Assembly (NCBI GenBank): GCA_910587085.1
Contig: CAJUMC010000004.1
Coordinates: 5,030 to 69,029, forward strand
DNA: 64,000 nucleotides
Reading direction: 5' to 3'
Source: an uncultured Lachnospiraceae bacterium
GTDB lineage: Bacteria > Bacillota > Clostridia > Lachnospirales > Lachnospiraceae
The notes beneath the pieces were generated by a model. It made no database searches, had not been told where the DNA came from, and saw only the letters and a list, made by a program, of their open reading frames with translations. Both the position numbers and the translations under genes were made by a program. Below are positions 50,627 to 58,778 of the stretch, one piece after another. Numbering within the stretch: position 1 is the stretch's first letter; each line of letters opens with the position of its first letter.

Positions 50627-52896
50627 CAATTTACTTTTACCGCTTTCAGATCAACCAGATAGGAGCCATCGTAAGGTACGCCGGAGAACCAGACCATAAT
50701 GGTTGCCATTCCCTCCGTAAAGCCTTCTCCCTCCGCCAGACGGATATCGAAGGAATGCGGGAAATCCGACGCCGTAAACAGCCGGGAATCATCGTCGTAG
50801 ACAACGAGCTCGGCGTTGTCCTGCCGAATTGTGACATAGAGGGTTGCCGTCTCTTCAGCTCCAAGCGGCCAGTCGCTGACCACTGCGGTCGCGCGATACT
50901 CAAAAACAGGCTCCGGCTCCGGTGTCGGAGTCGGTTCCGGCGTCGGACTTGGCGTCGGTTCCGGCGTCGGAGTCGGATCGGCCGGCTCGTCTGTGATTCC
51001 CGGATCATCCGGTTCGTCCGGGTTCACCGGCGCGGTTGTCGGCTCCGGCGTAGAGGTCGGAAGCTCCGGCCCCGTACTCAGCGCAAAATCAATTACGGTT
51101 CCCGAGACAAGCCTCTCACCCTCGGAATAGCTCTGGAAGCAGACAAGCCCCTCCGCATACTGGCTGCTGCTTGCGTAGGAGGAACTGCCGAACGCCAGAC
51201 CGGCCTCGGCGATAGCGGCAATCGCCTCCTCCTCCGTCTTTCCGAGAAGCTTCGGCATCTTGGTCATTGTAATGTCCGGGCCGGTGCTCACGATGATCCG
51301 GACCGTTTCACCCATTGCAAGATATTCCTCCGCCGCCGGCTCCGTGCGTATCACCATGCCGCTCTCAAACTCCGTGTTTGATTCGTAGGCGGGCTTGGTG
51401 AGGAAGCCAGCATTTTCAAGCTCCGTCCTTGCCTTGTCCAGCGTATAATACTGAACGTTCGGGATCTGAATCGACTGCGGTCCCGCACTCAGAGTCAGCT
51501 CGATCGTTCCGTCATAGGCAATGGAGACCTTCTCCGGAGGATACTGCCGTATAACATAGCCCTTCGGCACATCCGGCGAAAACTCCTCCTTGTCGGAGAT
51601 AATGCTGAAGTTTTCCGAGACCAGCTTCAGCGTGTTGATTGCGTCGTCCAGCTTCAGTCCGACGACGCTGACCACCTCTTTCATGCCCGGCTCGTCCGTC
51701 GGCTCCGGCGTCGGAGACGAGATCGGGGTCACGGAGCCCTCCGGCGTCGGAGTTACACCATTGTCCTTATTTTTATTAAAGATATCGAGCACACCTGACA
51801 GATTTATAACAAGATAGATCAATGCCAGGCCGAGTGCAACCGCGGTTACGATGGTTCCGATAATGATAAACTTCTCAAATCTCGGATCAACTCCGTCAAG
51901 TTCTTCCTCCTCTTCCTTCTGAACCTTCCTGGAATTTGCCGCGGTATCCGGGTGGCTGTCATAATAAACCGCCGGTGATTTCGCCGCGCTCTTGATGGAT
52001 TCCATCTGCGCATCCGTCATATTGATGGTCGGGGAATCCGAGACGGCCACCGCCGCCAGCTTCACAAAATCTCCGTCCGGGTTGGTGATGGATCGCTTCA
52101 GATCCGCAATCAGCTCCGAGGCGGAGAGATAACGGCGCTCCGGCTTCTTCTGCATGCATTTCTGAACTATTTTTTCAATGCTCACAGGAACATCCGGGCG
52201 GATCTCGCGGATCGGCGTCGCCTCGTCATTGATATGGGAAAGTGCGACCGAAACGGAATTATCCCCGGCAAACGGCACCTTTCCGCAGAGCATTTCATAG
52301 AGCGTTACGCCGAGCGAATAAATATCGCTCTTTTCGTCCGAATAACCGCCCCTCGCCTGCTCCGGCGAAAGATAATGCACCGAACCGACGGCATTCTGCG
52401 ACACGGTGTTCGAGGTGGCCGCTTTGGCAATGCCGAAATCCGTCACCTTCACCTTGCCGTCACGGGAAATAATAATATTCTGCGGCTTGATATCGCGGTG
52501 AATAATATGATTTGCATGAGCCGCCTCCATGCCCTGCGCAATCTGAATGGAGATGCCGATGGCTTCCTTGATCTCAAGCGTCCCCTTCCGTTCGATAAAC
52601 TTTTTCAGCGTGATCCCCTCGACCAGCTCCATCACAATGTAATACAGACCTTCGTCGTCCCCGACATCGTACACATTGACAATATTCGGGTGGGACAGCC
52701 CCGCTGCGGACTGAGCCTCCGCGCGGAATTTCGAGACGAAATTCCTGTCGCTGGAATACTCCGGCTTCAGGATTTTCATCGCTACGTATCGGTTCAGACG
52801 ATGGCATTTCGCCCTGTAGACATCGGCCATACCGCCGGAGCCTACCTTGTCGATGATCTCGTAGCGTTCGCTGATGTACATACCTGGTTTAATCAT
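50626..52896 (-). CDS. prkC: Membrane Ser/Thr kinase PrkC with PASTA repeats
   Basis: Kinase of 756 residues that senses cell-wall fragments or lipid II. The kinase domain (about 8-275) has GSGGMADVYRA, Lys in VAMKIL, HRDIKPQNI and DFGIAKA. A TM helix is at about 345-372. Three PASTA domains follow (about 400-610), each with a VP/IPNV and GxTxxxA pattern. After them comes a Pro-Thr-Glu linker and a further 93-residue beta-rich domain (664-756), which standard PrkC lacks. It is encoded with its phosphatase prpC. The start has GAGGTAG upstream. Confidence 0.95.
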   Translation of the reverse strand: MIKPGMYISERYEIIDKVGSGGMADVYRAKCHRLNRYVAMKILKPEYSSDRNFVSKFRAEAQSAAGLSHPNIVNVYDVGDDEGLYYIVMELVEGITLKKFIERKGTLEIKEAIGISIQIAQGMEAAHANHIIHRDIKPQNIIISRDGKVKVTDFGIAKAATSNTVSQNAVGSVHYLSPEQARGGYSDEKSDIYSLGVTLYEMLCGKVPFAGDNSVSVALSHINDEATPIREIRPDVPVSIEKIVQKCMQKKPERRYLSASELIADLKRSITNPDGDFVKLAAVAVSDSPTINMTDAQMESIKSAAKSPAVYYDSHPDTAANSRKVQKEEEEELDGVDPRFEKFIIIGTIVTAVALGLALIYLVINLSGVLDIFNKNKDNGVTPTPEGSVTPISSPTPEPTDEPGMKEVVSVVGLKLDDAINTLKLVSENFSIISDKEEFSPDVPKGYVIRQYPPEKVSIAYDGTIELTLSAGPQSIQIPNVQYYTLDKARTELENAGFLTKPAYESNTEFESGMVIRTEPAAEEYLAMGETVRIIVSTGPDITMTKMPKLLGKTEEEAIAAIAEAGLAFGSSSYASSSQYAEGLVCFQSYSEGERLVSGTVIDFALSTGPELPTSTPEPTTAPVNPDEPDDPGITDEPADPTPTPEPTPSPTPEPTPTPEPEPVFEYRATAVVSDWPLGAEETATLYVTIRQDNAELVVYDDDSRLFTASDFPHSFDIRLAEGEGFTEGMATIMVWFSGVPYDGSYLVDLKAVKVN

Positions 52897-52983
52897 AAAT
52901 CTACCTCATTTCTATACCTGCATATATTGCGAGCCGGCTCGCGGTACTGCTCTATCACACATCGGAAAGCGCCTTTCTTCCGG

Positions 52984-53742
52984 CTATCCTTCCGCGGCCT
53001 TGCAGGTCTGATTTTCTTCCATCACGGCGAGCAGGATGGAAATATTATCCCTTCCGCCGTACTCATTGGCCAGCGTCAGCAGCCGCCCGCCCGCCTCCGC
53101 GATATTCTGCCTGTTCTCCAGAACAATGCGGTATATCTCGGAGTCATCCATCATGTTTGACAGGCCGTCCGAGCAGAGCAGCACGACGTCGCCCGGCGAG
53201 ACGGACACCTCGAAAAAATCCGGCACAATATTCACATTTGCGCCGAGCGCTCTTGTGATAACATTTTTGTTTGGATGAAATCTCGCCTCCTCTCGGCGGA
53301 GTTCCCCTCTGCGGATCATCTCTTCCACCAGGGAATGATCCTGCGTGATCTGCGAGATTTTTTCGCGATCTATCAGATAAAGGCGGCTGTCGCCGACATT
53401 GGCGACATACAACTCGGTTCCCACAACCGTGGCTGCCACAAAGGTCGTTCCCATGCCCTCCAGCTCCGCGCGCCCCTGTGCTTCCTTCAGAAGCCTGCGG
53501 TTCGTCTGCTGCAGTGCATCCTCCATCGCGCTGATCACCGTTTTCACGCTGCTCTGCCCGAGCTGCCGCACAAATTCCTCCACGGCAAACCGGGACGCAA
53601 AATCCCCGGCCCTGTGCCCTCCCATACCGTCGGCCACAATAAACAGATTCGGCAGGCGTCCGACGGGTTCCTCACTGCAGAAAACATAGTCCTGATTGAT
53701 CTCCCGTCTTCTTCCCCTGTCCGTAACGCAATATGTTTTCAT
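52984..53742 (-). CDS. prpC: PP2C-family Ser/Thr phosphatase (PrpC/Stp)
   Basis: Metal-dependent phosphatase of 252 residues that reverses PrkC. Motifs are REINQDYVFC near the start, VADGMGGHRAGDFAS with the metal Asp-Gly, NVGDSRLYLI, the QDHSLVEEMIRRGEL segment and CSDGLSNMMDD plus GGRDNISILL at the end. It overlaps the rlmN stop by 4 bp (ATGA) and is followed after 87 bp by prkC. Confidence 0.95.
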   Translation of the reverse strand: MKTYCVTDRGRRREINQDYVFCSEEPVGRLPNLFIVADGMGGHRAGDFASRFAVEEFVRQLGQSSVKTVISAMEDALQQTNRRLLKEAQGRAELEGMGTTFVAATVVGTELYVANVGDSRLYLIDREKISQITQDHSLVEEMIRRGELRREEARFHPNKNVITRALGANVNIVPDFFEVSVSPGDVVLLCSDGLSNMMDDSEIYRIVLENRQNIAEAGGRLLTLANEYGGRDNISILLAVMEENQTCKAAEG

Positions 53743-54800
53743 TCCCGGCTCCCTTCCTGCTGCCGCAGCCTGTCGGTATAGCTTTTCCGGAGCTGTCCGC
53801 AGGCGGCGTTGATATCCGAGCCCATTTCTCTTCTAATAGTAACATTTATCCGTTTTTTTTCAAGGATATTTTTAAAATTTTGTATATTTTCCGCCCGGGA
53901 TCGCTTAAAGCCGCGCTCCTTCACCTCGTTCACGGGTATGAGATTGACCAGGCAGTTTTTTCCTTTTATCAGCGCCGCCAGCTCCTCCGCCTGCTGCGCG
54001 GAATCGTTCACATTTGCCACAAGACTGTACTCAAACGTAAGTCTCCGGCCGGTTCTTTCATAATATTCGTCCAGCGCCGCAAATACCTCCGTGAGCGCAT
54101 ACCGCTCCGCCACCGGCATCAGCTTTCTCCGATCCGCATCGTTCGGCGCATGCAGCGAAAGGGCGAGATTTACAGCGAGCTCCTCCTCTGCCAGCGCCCG
54201 AATCCCGTCAGGCAGCCCGCAGGTTGAAACCGTAATATTTCTCTGGCTGATATTCAGACCGTTCCCGTCGCTTGCCATCCGGATAAACCGAACCAGGTTT
54301 TCAAGATTGTCAAGCGGCTCTCCCGTACCCATCACAACAATGTGGGACACCCGCTGCCCGGAAAGCTTCTGTATTTCGTATACCTGCTCGAGCATCTCTG
54401 ACGGCGCAAGATTCCTGGTCAGTCCGCCGAGCGTCGAGGCGCAGAAGCGGCAGCCCATCCGGCAGCCGACCTGGGATGAGATACACACCGAATTTCCGTG
54501 ACGGTATTTCATCAGGACGCTCTCGATCACATTGCCGTCCGGCAGTTCAAACAGAAACTTGCATGTGCCGTCGGCCGCCGATTCCAGCCGGTCGACAACG
54601 CGGAGCACGGGGAAGGAAAAATTTCCCTCACATTTTTCCCGGAACGCGGCGGAAATATTCGTCATTTCCCCAAAGCCGCCGCAGAGCTTTCTGTGCATCC
54701 ACTCGTACATCTGCGCCGCACGGTACGGCTTTTCCCCGAGTGCTTTCACCTCCTGCTCCAGCTCCGCGAGATTCATTGATTTTATATCCTTCAGCGCCAT
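53739..54800 (-). CDS. rlmN: Dual-specificity 23S rRNA/tRNA methyltransferase RlmN
   Basis: Radical SAM enzyme of 353 residues that methylates C2 of A2503 in 23S rRNA and A37 in some tRNAs. The iron-sulfur site is GCRMGCRFCAST (CxxxCxxC). The N-terminal accessory domain (YRAAQMYEWMHRKLCGGFGEM-like, about 27-50), GTGEPLDNLENL and SLHAPND are family marks, and the catalytic Cys near the end is in INAACGQLR. It follows rsmB and overlaps prpC. Confidence 0.95.
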   Translation of the reverse strand: MALKDIKSMNLAELEQEVKALGEKPYRAAQMYEWMHRKLCGGFGEMTNISAAFREKCEGNFSFPVLRVVDRLESAADGTCKFLFELPDGNVIESVLMKYRHGNSVCISSQVGCRMGCRFCASTLGGLTRNLAPSEMLEQVYEIQKLSGQRVSHIVVMGTGEPLDNLENLVRFIRMASDGNGLNISQRNITVSTCGLPDGIRALAEEELAVNLALSLHAPNDADRRKLMPVAERYALTEVFAALDEYYERTGRRLTFEYSLVANVNDSAQQAEELAALIKGKNCLVNLIPVNEVKERGFKRSRAENIQNFKNILEKKRINVTIRREMGSDINAACGQLRKSYTDRLRQQEGSRE

Positions 54801-54820
54801 GCACCACCTTTGCTTGTCCT

Positions 54821-56209
54821 TTATTTTTCCAGCGGCCTGACAAAACGGCTGACAAAAAATCCGTCCGTCCCCCCGGTCTGTGGAATCAGCTGAAGCCGCC
54901 CCCGCTCCGCCTCCGGGACAAGAGCCTCCTCCGACCGCAGTCTCTCAGGAAGAAACGGCAGCAGGCTCTGCGCCCGAAGTCCAAGCTCCCGCTCAATCCA
55001 TTCCGCATTTTCCCGGTTTTCTGCCGGGTTGACAGTGCAGGTTGAATAAATCAGCACTCCCCCCGGCTTTACATATTCCGCCGCTGTCCGCAGCATCTGC
55101 CGCTGCAGTTTGATTAGTTCGGAAAGTCCTTCCGGCGAGGCGTGATATTTGATATCCGGCTTTCTGGAAATAATTCCCAGTCCAGAGCACGGAAGATCAG
55201 CAAGTACAACATCCGCCTTACCGACATCCTCCTGCCGAATACTGCAGGCATCCCACAAAAGCAGCTCCACGTTGCGGAAACCGCAGCGGGACAGATTTTC
55301 TCTGATCCGGGAAAGTTTATATTCCGAAATGTCCCTTGCACTGACCAGGCCGGATTCCTCCTGCGCTTCCGGGCAGCCGCAGACCAGCAGGTCCGCCGCC
55401 TGAAGCGCTTTCCCGCCCGGCGCGGCACAGCAGTCGATCACATAGTCGCCGGACTTCAGCCCAGCGCACAGAACCGGAAGCATCGAGCTCTCATCCTGTA
55501 TCTGCAGAAGTCCCTCGCGAAAAGCCCCCACACGGCCGAGCGTATCAATTCCGGAGAGCCGCAGTGCACCCGGCACGCAGGCGCCCACGGAAACCGCGAG
55601 CCCCTCGGCTTCCAGACGCTGCCTGCACTCGTCCGCGCCGCATCGGGAGAGATTTATCCGCGCGGTCAGCGGCGGCACCTCGAGAAACGCCCGGAACATG
55701 CTTTCCGTGCTGTCCCCGCCGTACCATTCCAGAAACCGCTCTGTGAGCCATAAAGGCACGGAATACAGCACGGACAGCCGTTCCTCTGCCGGCATCTCCT
55801 TTGTGATATCGGACAAGCTCTCCGGACGTCGCACCGCTGTGCGCAGGACGCCGTTCACAAAGCCGGCCAGCCCTGCGAGCCCCCTCTTTTTTACAAGCTT
55901 CACCGCCTCGTTGCACACGGCGGAGGCCGGGACATCCATATAGCGCAGCTGATAAAATCCCATGCGCAGAATATTGCGCACAACCGGCTTCAGCTTCTCT
56001 GGTTTTACGCTGGAACAGCGGGCAATCAGGAAGTCCAGCGTAAGCATCCGCTCCACAACGCCTTCGCACAGCCGCACTGCAAAGGCCCGCTCCCTCCGAT
56101 CCAGATCCGGATATTTTCCAAGCTGCTCCGCCAGTACCCTGTGACAGAATTTTTTCTCCTCCGCAATCTGCAGAAGCATTGTCAGCGCCAGCTCCCGTGA
56201 ATTCATCAA
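54821..56209 (-). CDS. rsmB: 16S rRNA (cytosine967-C5)-methyltransferase
   Basis: Enzyme of 462 residues. The N-terminal 130 residues form a NusB-like RNA-binding domain (LALTMLLQIAEEKKF onward). The methyltransferase part has the SAM motif DCCAAPGGKALQAADLL, the Cys motif DLPCSGLGII and the second Cys in STCTVNPAENREN. It starts within the stop of yugP (ATGA overlap). A single copy, located as in other Firmicutes between fmt/yugP and rlmN. Confidence 0.94.
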   Translation of the reverse strand: MMNSRELALTMLLQIAEEKKFCHRVLAEQLGKYPDLDRRERAFAVRLCEGVVERMLTLDFLIARCSSVKPEKLKPVVRNILRMGFYQLRYMDVPASAVCNEAVKLVKKRGLAGLAGFVNGVLRTAVRRPESLSDITKEMPAEERLSVLYSVPLWLTERFLEWYGGDSTESMFRAFLEVPPLTARINLSRCGADECRQRLEAEGLAVSVGACVPGALRLSGIDTLGRVGAFREGLLQIQDESSMLPVLCAGLKSGDYVIDCCAAPGGKALQAADLLVCGCPEAQEESGLVSARDISEYKLSRIRENLSRCGFRNVELLLWDACSIRQEDVGKADVVLADLPCSGLGIISRKPDIKYHASPEGLSELIKLQRQMLRTAAEYVKPGGVLIYSTCTVNPAENRENAEWIERELGLRAQSLLPFLPERLRSEEALVPEAERGRLQLIPQTGGTDGFFVSRFVRPLEK

Positions 56210-56892
56210 TCATTTCTCCTTGAGAACAGCAGCAGCAGACGGAGCAGCTGCAGGATCGCGGCTGCCGCTGCCGCCACATAGGTGAGTGCCGCCGCAGAGA
56301 GAACCTTTCTCGTCTGGCCGATCTCATCCCCGTACAGAATTCCCATCTCACCGAGTGCGTTCACGGCACGCCTGGACGCGTTGAACTCTACCGGAAGTGT
56401 GACGATCTGGAACAGTACCGAGATGGAGAACATGGCAATGCCGATCATAATGAGTGCCCGGGAGCTGCTGCTGCTGATAAACAGTCCCAGCAGAATCAGC
56501 GGCCATGCAATCTTTGCACCGATGTTCGCCGCCGGCACAATCGCCGTGCGCAGCTTCAGCGGCATGTAGGATTTTGCATGCTGGATCGCATGTCCGCACT
56601 CGTGTGCCGCAACGCCGACCGCAGCCACGGAGGTTTCCCCGTAAACGCTGTCGGAAAGCCGCAGCACCTTCTCAGAAGGATCATAATGATCCGTCAATTC
56701 TCCTTCGACGTGTTCGATGGAAACATCGTAGATACCGTTCGCATGCAGAAGCTTCTCCGCCGTCTGAGCGCCCGTCAGCCCCGACCGGCTGTATACCTGC
56801 GCGTACTTTGCATAGGTCCTTTTGACCTTTGCTGACGCAAGCAGGCTCAGCACCATGCCGATCAGAACAAAAATATAAGTCCAGTCATACAT
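56206..56892 (-). CDS. Membrane zinc metallopeptidase, YugP family
   Basis: Protein of 228 residues. The zinc site HECGH lies in VAAHECGHAIQHAKSY. A TM segment is at the N-terminus and three are in the C-terminal half (LILLGLFISSSSS, MFSISVLFQIVTLPV and a last Ala/Leu helix). The substrate is unknown; the family is common in Firmicutes and often sits between fmt and rsmB, as here. I chose the ATG at 56892, 6 nt after GGAGGT; an ATG at 56898 touches that site. Confidence 0.9.
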   Translation of the reverse strand: MYDWTYIFVLIGMVLSLLASAKVKRTYAKYAQVYSRSGLTGAQTAEKLLHANGIYDVSIEHVEGELTDHYDPSEKVLRLSDSVYGETSVAAVGVAAHECGHAIQHAKSYMPLKLRTAIVPAANIGAKIAWPLILLGLFISSSSSRALIMIGIAMFSISVLFQIVTLPVEFNASRRAVNALGEMGILYGDEIGQTRKVLSAAALTYVAAAAAAILQLLRLLLLFSRRND

Positions 56893-57140
56893 AAGCATAC
56901 CTCCCTGTCAATTTTCAGTTTTTCAGCTGTCCGGCTGATCAGTCCTTTCGCAGTTCCGCTGTTAAGTTACTCAGCCTCCCAGCCGGTTTTCTTCCCAAGT
57001 ACGGGACTCCGCACTTCTTTCATATTTTACCAGCAAAATGCGTTTTTTCTTTTACATTACCATTAAAATTTTATTAAATTGCATCCCGGGCCCTCGGACT
57101 CCGCCCGCCGTCCGGAGCACCGGAAACCAGGGGCTTCCGT

Positions 57141-58097
57141 CTATTTCAAAACCCCGCCTGCCTTTACAGGACAGCCGCGCAGAAATTCCTCCGCACTCAT
57201 CCGGCGCTTGCCCTCCAGCTGCAGTTCCCGCACGTCAAGCAGTCCGTCTCCGGTCAGAATGGAAAAATAATCCGTCCCGACCTCTGCCACGGTTCCGCAT
57301 TCCCATTTTTCCGCGCGGCACAGCTGTCTTAGCTCCTCGGGCAGCTCCCGCACCCCGCAGCGCCACAGCTTCAGCAGCCTTCCCTCAAGGCCGGTATAGG
57401 CGCTCGGCCACGGATTCAGGGCGCGCACTCTGCGCTCAAGCTCAGCGGCCGGCCGCGAAAAATCGAGATAGCCCATCTCCTTTTTCAGCATTCCCACGTA
57501 GGATGCCTGCGCCTCGTCCTGCGGCGTGCGCTGCACCGTTTTATCTGCAATCTGTGCGATCGCCCGGCGAAGCGCAATGCATCCAGCCGCGGCAAGCTTG
57601 TCGTGCAGGCTGCCGCCGGTCTCCTCCGGGGTTATCTCCACCAGCTCCTTGGTAATCATATCCCCGGTATCGAGCCCTTCGGCCATGTACATGATTGTGA
57701 CGCCTGTCACCTTCTCGCCGTCCAGGATTGCCCACTGAATGGGGGATGCGCCGCGGTACTTCGGCAGCAGCGACGCGTGAACATTAATGCAGCCGTATTT
57801 CGGCAGCTCCAGAAGCCGCTTCGGCAAAAGCTGGCCGAACGCCGCGACAACAATCAGTTCCGGCGCCAGCCGCTCCAGCTCCTTAAGGAATGCTTCATCC
57901 CTGACCCTCTCCGGCTGGCAGACGGCAAGCCCGTGCGCGAGCGCCGTCTTTTTTACATCGGAGCAGCCGAGTTCCTTTCCCCTTCCCTTCGGCTTGTCCG
58001 GCTGCGTCACTACAGCTGCAATATCGCAGCCGGCCTGCAGCATATCTTCCAGAATTACCGCCGCAATTTCCGGCGTGCCCATGAAAACAATTTTCAT
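57141..58097 (-). CDS. fmt: Methionyl-tRNA formyltransferase
   Basis: Enzyme of 318 residues that formylates the initiator tRNA, using 10-formyl-THF (made by fhs at 28184-29854). The N-terminal domain has KIVFMGTPEIAAVIL, TQPDKPKGRG, and the SLLPKYRGASPIQWAI motif with HAS before it. The C-terminal OB-like domain (about 205-318) is complete. I chose the ATG at 58097, behind GAGAGGG. It is encoded with def, so formylation and deformylation are co-expressed. A 170-bp gap to def has no recognised element. Confidence 0.95.
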   Translation of the reverse strand: MKIVFMGTPEIAAVILEDMLQAGCDIAAVVTQPDKPKGRGKELGCSDVKKTALAHGLAVCQPERVRDEAFLKELERLAPELIVVAAFGQLLPKRLLELPKYGCINVHASLLPKYRGASPIQWAILDGEKVTGVTIMYMAEGLDTGDMITKELVEITPEETGGSLHDKLAAAGCIALRRAIAQIADKTVQRTPQDEAQASYVGMLKKEMGYLDFSRPAAELERRVRALNPWPSAYTGLEGRLLKLWRCGVRELPEELRQLCRAEKWECGTVAEVGTDYFSILTGDGLLDVRELQLEGKRRMSAEEFLRGCPVKAGGVLK

Positions 58098-58267
58098 ATT
58101 CCCTCTCATTCCGCCGCTCAGGCAGCACTTTAATTAAGGAAAGCCCTGTTTATGCACAGACGCCGTATCCGTTAAAAAATCTATGTCCTTTCCGCTGTGC
58201 GCCCGTGAACTCCATCGTTCCGTTTCCGGCCTTTTGGCGCCTGTTTCATGGGCTGAGCTCAGGACTT

Positions 58268-58753
58268 TTATTCTTCTTCCATTTCCATCCGCGCGTCGTG
58301 CAGCTCGCCCTCCACCTTCTCCACATAAAGAATTCCCTCCAGATGGTCGAGCTCATGGCAGATCGCACGCGCCAGAAGCTCCGTACCCTCCAGCTCAAAC
58401 TCCTGCAGCTCGCGGTTTTTCGCCCGCACCTTTACGTAGTTCGGCCTCGTCACGGTACCGACCTTTCCCGGCACACTCAGGCATCCCTCGCCCCCGGTCT
58501 GTTCCCCGGAGGTCTCAAGAATCACCGGATTGATCAGCACGATCGGCTGATCAGCCTCCTCGGATACATCAATCACCACGACCCGCTTCAAAACACCAAC
58601 CTGCGGCGCCGCCAGCCCCACGCCGTCGGCCTCATACATTGTTTCCAGCATATCGTCGATCAGCGCGGAAATCCTTCCGTTCATCTCCGTGATCTCCTTC
58701 GCCTGCTTTGTGAGAATGCTGTCTCCCCATTTTCTGATCTGCCTGATTGCCAT
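58268..58753 (-). CDS. def: Peptide deformylase
   Basis: Iron or zinc enzyme of 161 residues that removes the N-terminal formyl group from nascent proteins. The three motifs are GVGLAAPQVG, EGCLSVPG (metal Cys) and CHELDHLEG (HExxH). GAGAGG precedes the ATG. It lies between priA and fmt. The acidic end (DARMEMEEE) is short and without known role. Confidence 0.96.
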   Translation of the reverse strand: MAIRQIRKWGDSILTKQAKEITEMNGRISALIDDMLETMYEADGVGLAAPQVGVLKRVVVIDVSEEADQPIVLINPVILETSGEQTGGEGCLSVPGKVGTVTRPNYVKVRAKNRELQEFELEGTELLARAICHELDHLEGILYVEKVEGELHDARMEMEEE

Positions 58754-58778
58754 AATCTGCCTCTCCCTTATGTCTCTC

